This document shows, in pieces, positions 34,663 through 48,780 of a stretch of DNA of 64,000 bases; the first letter of the stretch is position 1, and each line of letters begins with the position of its first letter. Location of the stretch: positions 62,001-126,000 of the forward strand of contig JASJOG010000085.1 of the NCBI GenBank assembly GCA_030142905.1, written 5' to 3'. Source of the DNA: Heliopora coerulea (lineage: Eukaryota; Cnidaria; Anthozoa; Scleralcyonacea; Helioporidae). A program made the position numbers and the translations under genes. Below the pieces are notes generated by a model, which saw nothing but the letters and a program-made list of their open reading frames with translations, had not been told where the DNA came from and made no database searches.

Positions 34663-37310
34663 ATGAATTCGAGGATTTAACACGCGATGTTCTGCCAAAA
34701 AAGAGATGTGTGACAGCACGGACGCCGAATGATCAACCAATCTAAACTGGAAGCAAGATGACCGTAAGTCCAATCCTACACGGCAGGACGAACCCCGGGG
34801 GTAAAGAACTTGCTTGACCAATCACAACTGGCTCTCTTGTACGTACCAAACAAAATAAATAACAGTCTCCCTGGAAGAAAAGAGAACAGAGAAGAATAAA
34901 CAGACGTTGTGAAGTATTTGCCGTGTTAAAATTTTGGCATGTTTAGTCTTACGAAAAGTGCTAGAGAATTCCGTACTGAACAAGAATCAGATGGTCTCTT
35001 GGAGATCGAGACGATAACAAGTAGCAAGAAACTTTGGCACAGTGGAAGCAAACTACATACAAGGAATGGGCAAACAGTTTCTTTTCACACCTGATTGTTG
35101 ATGATAACAAGATTTGCGTGATATTGCAATTACTCTAAGTATAATTCCGGTCGCTCATATCCAGTCACAAGGAGTTCTGTATACTATAATAGCACAACAA
35201 TCCCGAAGTTACGATACTTATCATCTAACCTACAGAGCTTCGCATTTGAAATACTGACCTATCTATCAAGATCCCTGTTTTTTTATTTGTGCAATCTTTA
35301 TATCAACAGCAAAATGCCGTATACAAACAACATAATTCCAAAACTCGACCACTTGTGATCTCAAGTAATCCTAATCCAAAAACGTATAACTGTACTCCAA
35401 CCATTAATTAATCCCTCTCACTCAGAAGTGCTCTCGTGCGCACATTCATTTTCTCCTCGGGAAGTTCTACCATCTACAGGGAATTGACTTGGTGACAAAC
35501 GAATCCCAATTTAAGCAATTTCCGCAATCTGAAGACCCAATCTTCGAGAACACGTTCGTATCAAATTTCTAAAAGTTGCTGCTATCGCTACTCCTATTTT
35601 GAACGCTAATTAGCGAGGACAAAGCAATATTTTCGCAAGATGTTCCATTAGGAGCCCTTTTGACGCAAAAATGACCCCCGTAAGAGAATACACTGCCGTA
35701 CTACGGGCGTGCAAAAACGTTGATACACTTTTTCACCAGCAAAGGGAAATCTACTGGACATATCAATGGAACTAATTTTCTTCTGTTCAATTCAGCCGAC
35801 GGGGTTTTACGAGATAGAACGTAAATGCCTCGCGACCTTTGTATCATTGTGTCAACGAAGTTGGTTGATAAAACGTATCGTAAGCTAAAGACGACCAAAG
35901 GTGAATGTTTTTGTTATCCTTAGGGGTTTCATAAGGTTGGGATCCAAAGTGCGTAATAGCTTACATTAATCGTGATATCACATTGAACGTCTCGACAGAT
36001 ATAAATCGGTACATAAATCGTCCACGGATTCCAAACACTCTCTAGCTCGTTTATCCTGGATTCAGCTCTTCCGCTAATGGGCGGAATCTACAGCTCTATT
36101 AATAAATGAATAAATAAACAAGCAAATGCAGGAGAGACTGAAACGCACTCAAAGCAAAACAGGCCAATTTTCAGAAACGTGAATGGTTAATTCACGCTAG
36201 CTCGAGCTGGAGATTGGCTCGGAAGAAGATAAACTGACCACAAAAATCCTATTAAATTGCGTCAACGATGCGCACGAGTTAAGTGAATTACAATGAAACT
36301 GCGGAAATAGTGTCTGCTCCAAAAGAAAACGTACGGCGCTACCTCAGATTGTCTTTACAATATATTAAAATACATTAGTGAAACAAGACCATATTGAGCA
36401 ATTGAAGCAAATGCCGCCGAATGGTCGTATTTCATTATCAATGCCAAGACCTGATAGCCTAAAAGAAATCATTTCAACATTGCAGGTCATCGTTATGAAA
36501 TTATTTACTCCTGTCAGATTACAAACTTAAATAATTTCAAAAATTTTTAAATCCTTTAAAAGACTCCTTTTTCATGAATATTAGATTGCTAGACGAGTAA
36601 TATTGGCGTTTTTATATTTACTATTTCTATGATGAACCATATCGATAAAAACTGTAACAGATCAAATGACTAGTTAAATAAATAAATTTCAATTTCTGAA
36701 CAACCGAGAGCCCCAAGGCAATCTTAGAAATAACTCATACAGGGGTAAAATGTTGACGGGGAAATATACAGTTGCACATTTATCAACTGAGAGACTTACA
36801 CGGCCAGTAGACTTGAAATAGGATTTCCTACTTATTGCTGCGGTATGTCAGTGGGCAGCAACTCACACGGACGTTACTTAAAAGACAGCTCCACCATGTG
36901 GAATGGTGTAGTGTAATTTCATCGGCGAATCTGATGTTCATTTTAATTACATTCCTAATATGTACGGAAGGGTTAGAGGACAGATACCTGACAGTGAGGG
37001 GGTAAATATTTTAAAATCAGGCAATTAATAAAAAGTTTAAACGCTGCAGTAGAATGCGAAAGCAAGAGGGCCTCAAAATTTGAATGTTAAGCCAGGGACT
37101 AAAATGACAGGCTGGGCTAACATCACCCGAGACAAATCCGTCTACCTTATACTTTATGAACAAGAGTACCAGTAAACGTCGTTAGTTTTGTAGTTTTTTT
37201 TCTTTTTTGTTAATACAACAAATAATTCCGTTGTAAGATTTCAAATAAATAATCACGTAATGCGATCAGTATCCACATAAACCAACCCTAACCAAATCCA
37301 CAGATGGCAA
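34663..37310. other. 5' flank of the protease gene
   Basis: Must contain the 5' UTR and promoter. I could not place a TATA box, a 5' UTR splice or a transcription start. No other gene seen. Confidence 0.5.
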
Positions 37311-37478
37311 AGGGTAAAGGAAAGGTGTCTTTATTTCTACTGGAAAACCCTATCAGCTACCTAAGCTGCTCTCCCTAGAGGTCCAGTAAGGGCCAGCCCT
37401 AATGGGTCCAGTGCTACTACAGGAGGAAACCGGAATATCCGGAAAAAACCTGCGGTGCTTGGTAGAGTCAAACCCTAA
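37311..37478 (-). mobile_element. SINE core, truncated copy
   Basis: The same core as 13811-14097 (CTAGAGGTCCAGTAAG and GGAGGAAACCGGA modules) without the tRNA-like head. Confidence 0.7.
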
Positions 37479-40400
37479 CCTTAGTTTTAGTCCTAACCTG
37501 GACACCTGGCCCTAATCCTAAGCTTTCTCACGTCGTTAACTGGTTCCGCGAGTTGCAGAATTACATTGCGTGTGCTGACATGCAATACGTTGACATACGA
37601 GACGCGGACTTGTTTCTGAATGAAAATCCAGCTTTAATTTGTTTGCCTGCAGCACAAACGCTCCCGATTGAGTTTACACCTGGCTTACACTGCGCGTAAC
37701 GCATAAACAGACCACCTTAGACGGGCGAAAACCAGTCAGCTGGAGCTCTTTCAGTTCTCTTCTCAAGTCCAGACTGACAGCGTTCCAGGCTATTCAACTC
37801 GAGGTTTAAGTTCCACTCGAATATAAAATCTGGACAGGATCTTAAAGCTTGGGCACAGTGAACCCGAAACTGGCTAATGTGCTGGATATTCGGTGAGACT
37901 TACCAATACAAATCACTTAGCTTTACTGACGTCGAACACTTACATGGACGATGACATGTTGTGTGAAGCGATGTCCAGGACTACGTCGCGGAGGTTATGA
38001 ACAAGGCGTGTTGAAAAGCACGCCAAACAAGTATCGCCTATCGCCTCGGTCTGCGTAGATCAAGGATGAAAGACGTCGTTGGCATTTACAGTTGATTTCT
38101 ACCACCTTGTGATAAAGATCAATCTCGAATTACCGTGCAGAGCCACATCATGACTGTGTCTTGTCGTTATCATTATTTGTTTACGCGCGATAACATCATT
38201 CTGGCCAACGCACGATATATCACTATTTTAAGAGTTCAAATTTCGACGTTTGATCGAAAACCTGCTCAGAGACTGAACCCGGAAAACGGTCCAGTTTTCA
38301 CGCACTTTGCCTACTTATATGTTTCGTCTGGACGACAGCTTTACACCAACAGCCGTACGTTAAAGTTTATCCGTCCGCCATGAACTACTTTCTGGAGATC
38401 TATTTCCACGCTATCTAAGTCAAGTAACGAGTTATAAAGGTCCGGCCAAGCCTTAGGTTTAATAACCCCCAAATCACCGTCCACATGACGGAATGGCGTT
38501 TGAAAGCTGGACAAGCTGTTTAACGAAAGTGAATCTTCTTGAGAGTTGTTTGAAAGCTTCTGATAAAGACTGTTCATAAATTTGTTTTCTTGAAATGCTA
38601 ACCAGTTTCTTGGGGCTTGTTGAGGTAATATGGCATTTTTGTGTTCATGTTTGGATGAGCGTGCCCCCTCATAAATGTCATCGGATTGCCTGACCAGGGC
38701 CTAGCAGAGGTCACAACGTCATTCATAACCTTCGTTCACCATTTAGGCCAATGTAGCCCGAGGGATGGAGATCTGGATGGGTGGTGGATGTTTAATTATT
38801 TCCTTGCTCTTTACTTGCCTCAATTTTTGCTTGTTCTTTTAAACAACGTGATGTCTTGGATTCCCAGAAATTCTTACGACATATGTGAGCACAGCTGTCC
38901 CAGGAATCGTAAACATGGGACGTCTGTATCACACAAATCGACAAACTATCTAAGCTTAAATGGTGGGCTGACTATGTGTAAGTGGTAACTGGGGATACCT
39001 TCAACATTTGCCCGAAACAAATCCCTTTTAGAGTCATTTTGATTGTCGATTGATGAAGTGGTAACAAAACTTTGATATTATAACAATATTTAAAGCATTA
39101 TCAAAAAACGACCCTTAAGAGGTAAAAACTCTGGCAATCATATTGATATTTAAAGCATTAACAAGAAAACAGCCTAATTAACCAAGCGAGTCATTCAACC
39201 AATGTGACAATAAAAATTACAATCTACGTAGCAATAATATCCAATAATACCAGGCTTTCGTTCGCTGAGTCGATCGCAAGTGCCTGAGAGAAGTTCTTAA
39301 TACAAGGCCGATGAATACTGTGGCCCGGAAATCACGCAATCGACGTCATCTTTCAAGTACTTCTCATAATTTATGTCTGCTCACTGAAAAATTGAATGTT
39401 CTATCAAGCCTTTAAAAATTAACATTGATATCAGAAATGAGAGTGGTGCACTTGTGGTAGGTGTTAATAATAATTTGTATCTAACCGTATCATGTGGTTG
39501 TAGGATGTTTAATTTTGTACATAGCGTTTTTTTATTTTAACGTGTTGAATAGGCTATCAAGTGTAAGGAGCATAAAGAAATTTTATTAGAAACTAAATTT
39601 TAAGAAGGTACTGTATCCAATCGTCTGTGATTCTTACGTCAACTGAAATGTGAGCCAAGCTCTTCGGCTTCTGTTGTTAATGCCACAAAAACTTTTTTTG
39701 AGTTCACAAGCTGAAGCGTACGCATTAATACATTACGAGCAGGACCTCTCGCGATTGATCGTCAAAAATGTCGTAGAAAGCTAGTAGCTTACGGGAGGTG
39801 ATAGCCTGTGAGGGATCACTTCAAAGACATTCAGATTTATGTCCTATAACATTTAATATAGTTGCAGATTGCAGAACCATCTACAAACGTTCAGTATAAA
39901 GATCTACTCATAAAATATTACAGTTACCATTTCAGTTTTGTTTTACTACTGTGTTAGTTCCACCACTTGGCCCAGTTAGTTTCAACACTCTTCAACTTAA
40001 GTTGATCAGTTTTAATTGACTATGAAATCGCACGTGCGTGCGAGGTTGTGATGGTTTATTTTAATGCTTATGCTCATCAGAAGTTCAAAAAATTAAAAAT
40101 ATAAAAAAGAAAAATAATAATAAAAGAAATACAAACTTGGAGTGGCGAGAGAAGGTTGCGGTGTCTTTCCTTAAGTGATTACTTAAGTGATTACTTAAGT
40201 GAGGTCTCAGTGTGGTTTAGTCAGGAGAATTTTGGAGTTGGGAAGCAGTGGTCACTGGAGAGAGGCAGTCGCTAATTACAGGTTGTCATCCAGGAGGTTC
40301 AACTGTAGTTGGTTGGGTGGGGGGAGGAGAGTAACGAGAGAACGTTCTAGAACACGTAACATGGCACAGTTGTTCAGTTGAACCTACAACTTCTCATTCG

Positions 40401-41132
40401 GATACCTTTCAGATGTTTTGCTACTGAACGGCAATAAAGGCTAATTGACCTGAATTGTCTTGATAGTCCAAAGCATCTGTGAAGGAAACTCTCCTTCTTG
40501 GGGCGAAAGGGCAAAGCTTCTTAAATGTCCGATTACTTAAGGTGCTAGGCAACCAATAACATTCTCAACTATCCATCAAGGAGAAGTTTTTTCGTTTTAA
40601 AATTAATATAAATCAATTTGACTTAACATCGACAAAAAATAAAACTTTGCCAAAGACGCTGTCGCCCTCGAAATTAAAAATCTCTCCAGCAGTTTTGTAA
40701 TTATATTAAGAAATTTATTTTCAATTAACCACGACATAACAGTGCTCACGAAATTACGACTTATTCCAAGCATTTCCGACTTTTGGCCAAGATCTCCTGT
40801 TAATTCGAAGTTTGTAAAAAAGTTAGACCTCCTTGCCGCTTGGGGTTGAGGTAGCAAAGGGAATGCAAACTTGAAAAGCTCACCTTAAATTTTTTTAAGT
40901 TTCTCACACGTACACGCGTCACAACGGTTCTCCTTTTAATTCTTGAAAAGCTATAATCAGCAGACTCTGGATGTTCCGATTGAACATGATCTGGGACTCA
41001 GCTACCGCATCCGTGACTGCATCACGCCAACATATCACAAATAGTTCCCTTCCGTGAACGTTACAAATATATATACAAAATTAAATGACTTTAGATCCAT
41101 CCTTCGAGCTAATATTAAGTCCGCCACTGTTC
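37479..41132. other. Non-coding stretch
   Basis: No supported gene. A minus-strand open frame at 38341-38577 (78 residues, polar, unknown) has no splice or homology support. A small ACTTAAGTGATT tandem repeat lies at 40173-40200. Confidence 0.5.
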
Positions 41133-41135
41133 TAA

Positions 41136-41490
41136 GGTGGTGTTTATATAGAAGGGAGCCCAGCCCTTTCAGCTGGACTGGCGCTTTTTGCCGAGATCTC
41201 GCCTCCCTGAGAAATCCCTGGTAAAATTTGTTTTCGTTTACATGAGAGGAAGGCCAGGCCTCCCAAGCGAGATTTCGCAATTGACTACCCGAGATCTCGC
41301 CTAGTAGGGCTGGAAATTTTCCATGTAAACACACTAAGAAAGGTTGGTCCTTCTCTTACGCTTGCGTGCTAGATCCAGCCCTGCGAGAAGGGCCAGAAAA
41401 CCCTCATGTAAAACCGAGGCGAAATTCAGCCCTCTTACTAGGGCCAACTCAACCAAGAGGGCTGGCTCGCCTCCATATAAACACCCCCCC
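41136..41490. mobile_element. MITE with TAA duplication
   Basis: Termini GGTGGTGTTTATATAGAAGG and the reverse complement of CCTCCATATAAACACCCCCC are inverted repeats of about 35 bp. TAA flanks both sides (41133-41135, 41491-41493). GAGATCTCGCC modules repeat inside. Confidence 0.7.
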
Positions 41491-42145
41491 TAATTGATTC
41501 AATTAAACTTTCAGCCAGCTGAGCCCGCTGTCCATTATATCACCACTATTCTTGTACATTGCGAAGAAACACGTGAGCGATCCTTAACTGGACCATAAGG
41601 ATCCAACCAGGTTTCGATTTTTGTAGCAACAGTGGCGAGTGGAACCATCAAATGGACACCAGGGTTTTTGAACTCGGCGACCTTGAAGATTGTGGCAACT
41701 TTGTTCACAGGATAAGCTGGATTAGAAACTGGTTCTCCCCCAGTGACCCTAGACACTGTGGCAATTGTAGCTACTTCATGGTTCTTTAAACCAACAGCAT
41801 CAAAAACCCTTGCAAAGTAAATTCTTAATGGTTGCAAAACAAAAGTTCGAAGTATCCAGGCAGCTGAGCCACGGATAAGCAGCGTGCTAAGATCTCAATG
41901 AAATCAGTAGAAATTAGAAAAAAGGTAACGATGCTTGTAAATTCCCGGAAGGAACTTCACCACTAGCGGGACTTAATGTAGGGCAATGCCAACGCCAGCG
42001 ACCGAAAAGAAACAGACAAAAACAATGGCAGGTATTAACCAGGTAGTGAAAGTAGATCATTTGACCTGTCGCCGTAACTCATCTGCAGGCCAATACGGAA
42101 CTATACCACAACATGTTAAGTTGATAATTGTGAAGGGGGAAACTC

Positions 42146-42188
42146 TTGACTGTCTAGATATTTACAATAAAATTTTTACAAATATCTA
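42146..42188. repeat. Hairpin
   Basis: GTCTAGATATTT and AAATATCTAGAC face each other around an A/T-rich loop. The adjacent CACTCGAG...TCGAGTG module recurs at 45240-45310. Confidence 0.6.
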
Positions 42189-42261
42189 GACACTCGAGAT
42201 TTTCTTCCTCCCACTAACTAAAAGTTAGTGGTCGAGTGTAAATGCCATAACGTTCTATCGA

Positions 42262-42447
42262 ATATACCACGATATCACTGTCAGATACAATTGCTAATTC
42301 TGGCGTATGGAATGTAGTTTCAAGAGCACAATCTCTGCTTACCATTCTCTTTTTAATGTAGCAATGCGTCCCGAGACTCCAGAGAGTCAATCGCCACACA
42401 CAGGAATGGACACTATCGCGCAGGAGAATTGATATCGTGTGAAAAAG
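42262..42447. mobile_element. GGGCCC MITE family, copy D, degraded
   Basis: Shares TTAATGTAGCAATGCGTCC and the adjoining AATCGC module with 54922-55112. The termini are eroded. Confidence 0.5.
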
Positions 42448-42559
42448 GGCTTCAAATTTCCTCAACTGTTCTTGATAACGTCGTGATTGGCGTACAAGTA
42501 TCAGATAATCCCATTCACCGAATGTTATATCCGGTGATTCTTGTGTCAGGGAAAGCAAG

Positions 42560-45060
42560 AGCTCGCTAAAGGACTTGCCTGGTAAGAACCATTGAAGAAC
42601 GGAGATAGGAAACTAGTTGAGAGTTGCTACAGGTGTCGTGTATCGGTTAATAAAATGCTTCATATTTAGATTTAGTCAGTGCAACTGTTAAGAAGTTCAA
42701 GTCAAAACCGTTAATGTTTGTAAGTCCTCAAGATTTACATCGGAAAGCGCTGACTTCCTGCCCATAGCCATGTTGAGGGTACTTCCTTTTCATAGACCCT
42801 CAGCTGGTATGAGTTAAGCGAATAATGTAAGTCGTTATCTAAGCAAATCGCATATTGACGTGGTCACTGACAAATTCAGAGTGACCTTTGAACCAAATCG
42901 GCTTAAACATGGCTATGAAATTGACTTTTACCATCAAAGTGAAACGTTGGTATGCTAAATACTACTGGAACCTGATGATCATTCCCCATGTCCTAACCAC
43001 TACAAGATCTTGACTTAACGACCCGGCTTGTGCGATGTGAACTGGCCACGGCAGAAAAAAACAGAGACAAAAAGAAAGGAAGAACTCCATCAATACAACC
43101 ACGGCAAATGTGAGGAATATTTTTTGATTATGGAAAGGTAAGCACTTGTTCAGTTCTTTGAGGCCCCAGCTCCGGATTGTTTGCAGTAAACCTGAAAATG
43201 ATAATCCCCCCCTTGCTTGTAATTCAACGTCCAGGTCATTAGCACCTCGCTCCTGTGACATTGTCGCTTTATGTTATTTTCTACGTGGGAGTTCAACAGG
43301 CAATCAAATCGTCCTTTGTGGTACAACTAACTTTGTAAAGTGTGCACTGGTGTTAAGTATTTCTAACTTGTGTTCATAGAAAACAAACGTATTCCTGTGA
43401 GATTCGTCGCTACAAACAACTGAAGTGCAATTAGACTATCGCAATCAAACACGAGTGGGCACATTTTTGAACGATAACGGCAAGATTGTATCTTTAACAA
43501 AAACGATCCTCTAGAGAACGCTTCCCCGCAAAGTTTTCAACCTCCACCGGAGATCAAACTCGGAACCCCCAAAATAAGAACCCGCTACTTTATCATGTAC
43601 CGCTTTACCACTTAGACAACTGTGAACGGAGCTGGATACTTCATCTACCGTGAGGATTTTTACGTCAACTATACAACAACTAGTTGTGTTTTGAATCTAT
43701 TTCTAACCATTCTCAGGATGGTTACAAGTTATACTGGTTGAAAACCTGAACTACTTTTTTTGAAACAACACAAGCATGTTGGAAGAGACACTGCGACATG
43801 AGATGGCACGAGGTTAGATAACGTACACAGAACTCCGAACTTTATTCAAGTAAATCATTAGGTGTTCGTAATCCTGCAAATTCATGACTATTCGTAATAA
43901 TCGATCACTACTTACCAGTCGAGTAAATCTCTCGATAGCTTCGGGTTTTCTTTTGTCCTTGTTCACTTGGATGTTGGTGTGTTGGTCTCACCTTGGCAAT
44001 TTAAACAGCAGCACTTGTGTCAATCAGTTCGCACTCACCAACTGTCAAGAGAGAGTGAAACGATATAAACTCACAGGACTTGATCTGGTTTGTACGCACT
44101 GTGACCAACGCGAGAGTGGGAAGCCCTTTTATTACGCTAATTGCAACGAGCTTTGTTTGAGTCAGATCAATTATCACAAAGTAAACTACGGTCGAATTTG
44201 CGTGTTTGCAGCTCACGCTAAACAGTTGCAGATTAACTTATAGGGGAGGAAAAAAACCATCTCAGAGAGGTTGGAATCTGTAGATTCCCGTAAAAAAGGT
44301 AGACCGACATAGTATCGTGATTTATGATTGGTTTGAATGACTAGATTTTCGGACAGCAATTATACCCTTTGCGTGCCCTTAGGATAGTTTGCGTTAATGT
44401 ATAATTTCCACATCTCTGGTTGTCAAAATTTTAATTTATGACACGGTATTAAGCAGCTCGTTGAAGCAATTACTGATTTGACTCTAAATTGCTTTCTTGG
44501 GGATCCATGTTCACGTCATGCCAGGAGATTGTAGTCACTGAGGGTAAAATTTCGTAGGTGGAATGGATGGATTAGATTTCAGGAAGTTCTAAGAAAAAGT
44601 CTTTTTCGGGTCTCTGGTTCACGAGAGGTCTGTATAAGAATGATAGATCTGCTGGTAATTACTCAACACACACTGTGCACTGTAAAGCTACACTTCACAC
44701 TTGTGCGTGAATGACTTGTTCTTCCCGCAGTCCAATTCACTTGAAGCGTCACTCGTCTTTGAATATTTTCAAAGACAGAAGAGACATCGTTTATTGAACT
44801 ATTACTAAACAAAGAGACCGGAATAGTATTGTACATTCGACAAACCAAAGGGGACATCCTGACAGATTAATGGACCGTAATAGGAAAGACATTTTGAAGT
44901 AACACGCCATACCGATGCAAAATGTCATAGAGTAAATTTGGTGTCCCGAGGGATCACAAGAATATCTAGTTTTCATAAGAATCTGAGCATTTATAGCAAT
45001 GAAGATTAGTTCCCAACCTGATGTACACGCCAAATATAGGTTGAATATACGCATTACGTC
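42560..45060. other. Non-coding stretch
   Basis: No supported gene. The minus strand of 43545-43620 has weak tRNA-like boxes (TAAGTGGTAAAGCGG), probably another SINE relic. Confidence 0.45.
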
Positions 45061-45067
45061 ACCGGCT

Positions 45068-45330
45068 TTACCACCAATATAAATACAGAACTTGTGGCCC
45101 AGCTCTCAGCAACGGCCTTCGTAGCTCAGTTGCCAGAGAACTGCAAGGAATTCGCTGCGTCGTGAGCATTATTCCCGGCCAAAGGCTTTAGAATTGCGTT
45201 TTTCGCAACAGGTCCCGGTTGGGTCTTACAATGTAAGATTCTGACACTCGAAAGATTTTGTCTATTATGTATAAATTTCATTATAAATTTCATTCAGATG
45301 ATCGAGTGTAAATGCTGAACATTCATTTCT
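45068..45330 (+). mobile_element. SINE-like copy with degenerate tRNA head
   Basis: Box A-like CGTAGCTCAGTTG at 45120. The preceding CAGCTCTCAGCAACGGCC recurs degenerate at about 48410, and the tail module TCGAGTGTAAATGC is shared with 42230. Confidence 0.4.
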
Positions 45331-45780
45331 TGGTTATATCGTATGAGACACTTTTAAACGCCAAATCAATTACTGAATGAGTTTCCATTAATGGAATTTA
45401 ATGGTGAACTGAATCAAAATTGGCAGAAATGAAGGAGTATGGAGAACGTTCAAATATGATCAATAAATTCATTTGGACCTCTAAAGAGAGCATGACAGCT
45501 TGACAATAGTTTAAATCGGATATCGTCTGGCGTAATTACTTCGTCAATCTCAATGGATTAAGAGGGACACGCGAAACACTTTGAACCACTACATTTTTGG
45601 AAACAGACCACTGGCTTTTCCCACGGTTTTTGCATGAAATACTCTGTACAGGTCCGTTTAAAAATCTCAGTCCTAGGATACCAGCGATAAGATCATATCT
45701 GGAATATCGGTCGTATCGAACAGTGATATTGCATGTCTGGGTGTTATCAGAAAAGTGGGTGTTGAGACATGTGCAAGACA

Positions 45781-45866
45781 TTAAAAGAGTCTTAGTATTT
45801 CAATTAAATTTCGCATGAACAGAACGTTAAAAGAACCTTAGTTTTTCAATTACCTTTCGCGTGATT
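45781..45866. repeat. Two-copy tandem repeat of about 45 bp
   Basis: The GTTAAAAGA/CATTAAAAGA ... TTTCAATTA module occurs twice in a row. Confidence 0.6.
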
Positions 45867-47840
45867 AAAGTATAGCGAGACGTGGAAAAATTTCGGCTTT
45901 TAAAGGGATCACTGGAAACAATTATCGAAGAGTTATTCCTTGAGTCAGGGAAGCACATGTGTAGAAGATAAAACTGAGGTATTTATACTAAATTAAACAT
46001 GACTGTACACGATGCATAAACGGGGTAGACCGAAGGCTTTCCTGTTCAGAGGTTCCCCATTGGGGGATAGAGTAAAAATATAGAAGACTTACGAGTGCAG
46101 AGAGGAGTTAGTTCAGAGGCGCTTGAGGTAATGTTATTTATTTTGGGACGAGGGTTTTTAACGCCACAAATGTTGCATAGAAAATTGATGTAACATGACA
46201 TTTGGGAACAATTTTTAAACGAAAACTTTGTCATAGCATCATGTTGCGGTAAAAAAAATTCGTCGGTAAAAATCGCAACGTGCAACATCACCTTTAAAAT
46301 ATCGGGCACAAGCCATTTTATAAGATAAGTTGCGCCGCAACGATCTTTGGAATTCTCGCCACGAACTCCTCAAGATCAAGTCACAGTATGGAGCAGATCC
46401 CATCTGAAATCAAGTTGTCCTGACCGTCTAAGCTTGGTTACCAGAACAGCTCAGCCCTCCCTCTGGGTTGGTGTATATATAGTAAAGCCAAATTTTAGCT
46501 GAGCCCATCTACAGCGTACGTAATAGTCATGTGGAATTACGACCTTTCTGGGATTAAGCTTTGGACTTTCCAGAAAAGTGAATTCATTGTACTGTCTCCG
46601 TCCACGACCAATTAAGCTGTAAGAAAATTGAGTAGGATCACAGCCACGCTGGACCAATTTTCAGTGTTATTCGAAATTGTCAAGAAGGGTGCATATTGGT
46701 TGTTTGGACCTTACAAACTAGCCCTGTGAGACCAAAAGCAAGCAAGGACGAGCGATGGTGACAAACGAGCGAACCAATTTTTTTCTGACAAAAGGAACCT
46801 CGAAGCAATGACGTCGTTTTGGATATTTCATGTTTATTTTTCCACCTCCGGCAACCTCCCCCGAAAAGCGTCAAAATCTCTCGAACTCTTCTGTTGAACA
46901 AGTTGACGTCAAACTCAACTTATAAATTACATCGTCCTAAATGAGAAAAAATTGTGAGTGACGTACTGACGTAGTACATAGAATGAATACGCCAAGTGAT
47001 TACTTACGGGCCTAAAAATTATTCGTTTCCCTTTTTAAGGATAAAAAGTCGTATCGTATAAGTGACGCAATTGTTGACGTTCACATGATGGTTTATTGTT
47101 GGAATAGAATGATAGTCGAAGACCGCGGCCAAACAAGAGATTAAAGTCTGGATTACATTTGGTTGCCAACTGCAGCAGAATTGCGTGGTTGCCAAGTGTC
47201 GTCGTCAGTACCAGATCATGCAAATGCGAAGCCAGCGGTGGCAAACTACGGGTGCGGATTCCTCACCCCACACACAGCCATATATAGTGTGTATCAAAAA
47301 TAAGGCTAGCCTATCAAAAATTCTAATAATCATCCCCTAGAAATCACTTGTTATACAAAAGGTAATTTATAAACAAAATTAATGAAGCATGAATAGGGTA
47401 GCTTTGTTTGGCGGGAGGAACACACAGTACATAACGTAGAGATTTGTACTTTTCTTTTTCTTGATATGCAGGGCAGTTAGAATACTTCGCGCGATTTTCA
47501 TTGAAATATTTAATTCCAAAGCAGAACGAGAACACGAGTTGACTTTGAAAAACATTCTAGTATAGCTCTATTCAGAGTTAATACGGGAAACCGGTAATCG
47601 CAGCTCGGTGAATTGGCTAATTCTGCAAGCAATAATAAAGCGATATGCAGTAGAAGAATGAGCATGCAGGGTCGACGATTGCATGCATTGTTATGATGAC
47701 AAGTGAACGGAAACAAGTCAATTGAATACGTTTCATCAGTAAACAAACTCATCAACTTCTAACGTCAGCGTGATTTCCTGAGAAATTAATGCTCAGTAAA
47801 GCCCACTAAACTCTTACATTGACATTGCGTAAGGACTCAC
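45867..47840. other. Non-coding stretch
   Basis: No gene or clear repeat recognised. Confidence 0.4.
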
Positions 47841-47841
47841 T

Positions 47842-48213
47842 TACTCGAGACAACTGTCGTATACGCAGGGGCGCAACCAGAAATTTCTAAGGGCACGGGT
47901 GGAAGGGAAGTACCAAGTCACTGTCGGGACGATTTTGATCATTTCTAGTGTAGTAGATCAAGGTGCCTTAGCAGAATGAGAGCAAAACAAAGACGCTAAC
48001 TGGGGACACATAAGCCCTCTCGTAAAAAGGTCAGGGGTTGCGACCCCCAAACCTCCCTCTAGGTGCGCCCCTGATATGATTGTTCGGATTAATTGCTTGG
48101 AGTCCTCGGGACGTATTGCTACGTCAGCGAGCGAATCGAAAGCAAGAATTGCGTTCTTGTGACATATATTCCAGGACGACCCGTCGTATACGACAATCAT
48201 GTAAATAGGCCCC
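47842..48213. mobile_element. GGGCCC MITE family, copy F, split by an insertion
   Basis: The left part GACAACTGTCGTATACG ends at 47865. The family sequence resumes at 48074 with ATATGATTGTTC and runs to TAGGCCCC at 48213. The gap is filled by the element at 47866-48073. Confidence 0.6.
47866..48073. mobile_element. Small inverted-repeat element nested in copy F
   Basis: Termini CAGGGGCGCA and TGCGCCCCTG are exact inverted repeats over 10 bp, 208 bp in total. The ends resemble hAT elements, but I see no clear 8-bp duplication. Confidence 0.6.
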
Positions 48214-48780
48214 AACATTCATCTCAGAGTCCTGCCTTGTTAGGACAACCGGGTCACGAGTATTGATTCCTTGGTACCAGACGACCGGAGTAGCGTGTTC
48301 TGTAGTGTATTCTGTGTTGTACTATGTAGCTAAGTGCCAAAGCTCCTCAGTCAGAAAGTAAATGTCGAAAGAAGCAGGACTCCAGGTTGGCAGCGCTCCA
48401 CTAAACTCGTGTCCAAGCTCTCGGTAACAGCCTCCCAGTTGAATTGCTGGCACACCGGACCAGATTCCAGAGTTGCGGAAGACGAAGGGAGGCATTGTAG
48501 TTGCAACTTGGCTTACCCACCTCGGTTTGGTGTCAAAAGATGAGCTTTCGCTCCATGATAGGCGTTCAAAATTCCTCTATAATGCTCATCATGAAATACT
48601 TTCTCTAATGTTCGTCGTGGATACTAACTGTAGATGCCAAATGTTGATTTTATTGAACCTCGATGAATAATTCTCTTTGCTCAGTCAGACTGGCTTTCTA
48701 GCACTAGAGTCAGTACGGCAGCTGCAATCTTATCACACGCACTCCGGTTTAAATTAAAAACTCACGTTTCAGAGCAAGTT
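48214..48780. other. Non-coding stretch
   Basis: Contains a weak SINE-like piece near 48405-48460. No gene seen. Confidence 0.35.

Noticed and set aside
34663..34821. Upstream ATG giving 53 extra N-terminal residues
   Set aside because: It would bury the signal peptide; the inner ATG gives the standard layout.
38341..38577. 78-residue minus-strand frame upstream of the gene
   Set aside because: Polar sequence without a family motif or splice sites in phase; not enough to call a gene.
41535..41837. 100-residue minus-strand frame
   Set aside because: It borders a MITE and shows no recognisable domain; likely chance.
43884..44243. 119-residue plus-strand frame with a hydrophobic start and several cysteines
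   Set aside because: The cysteines fit no known spacing and there is no splice or homology support.
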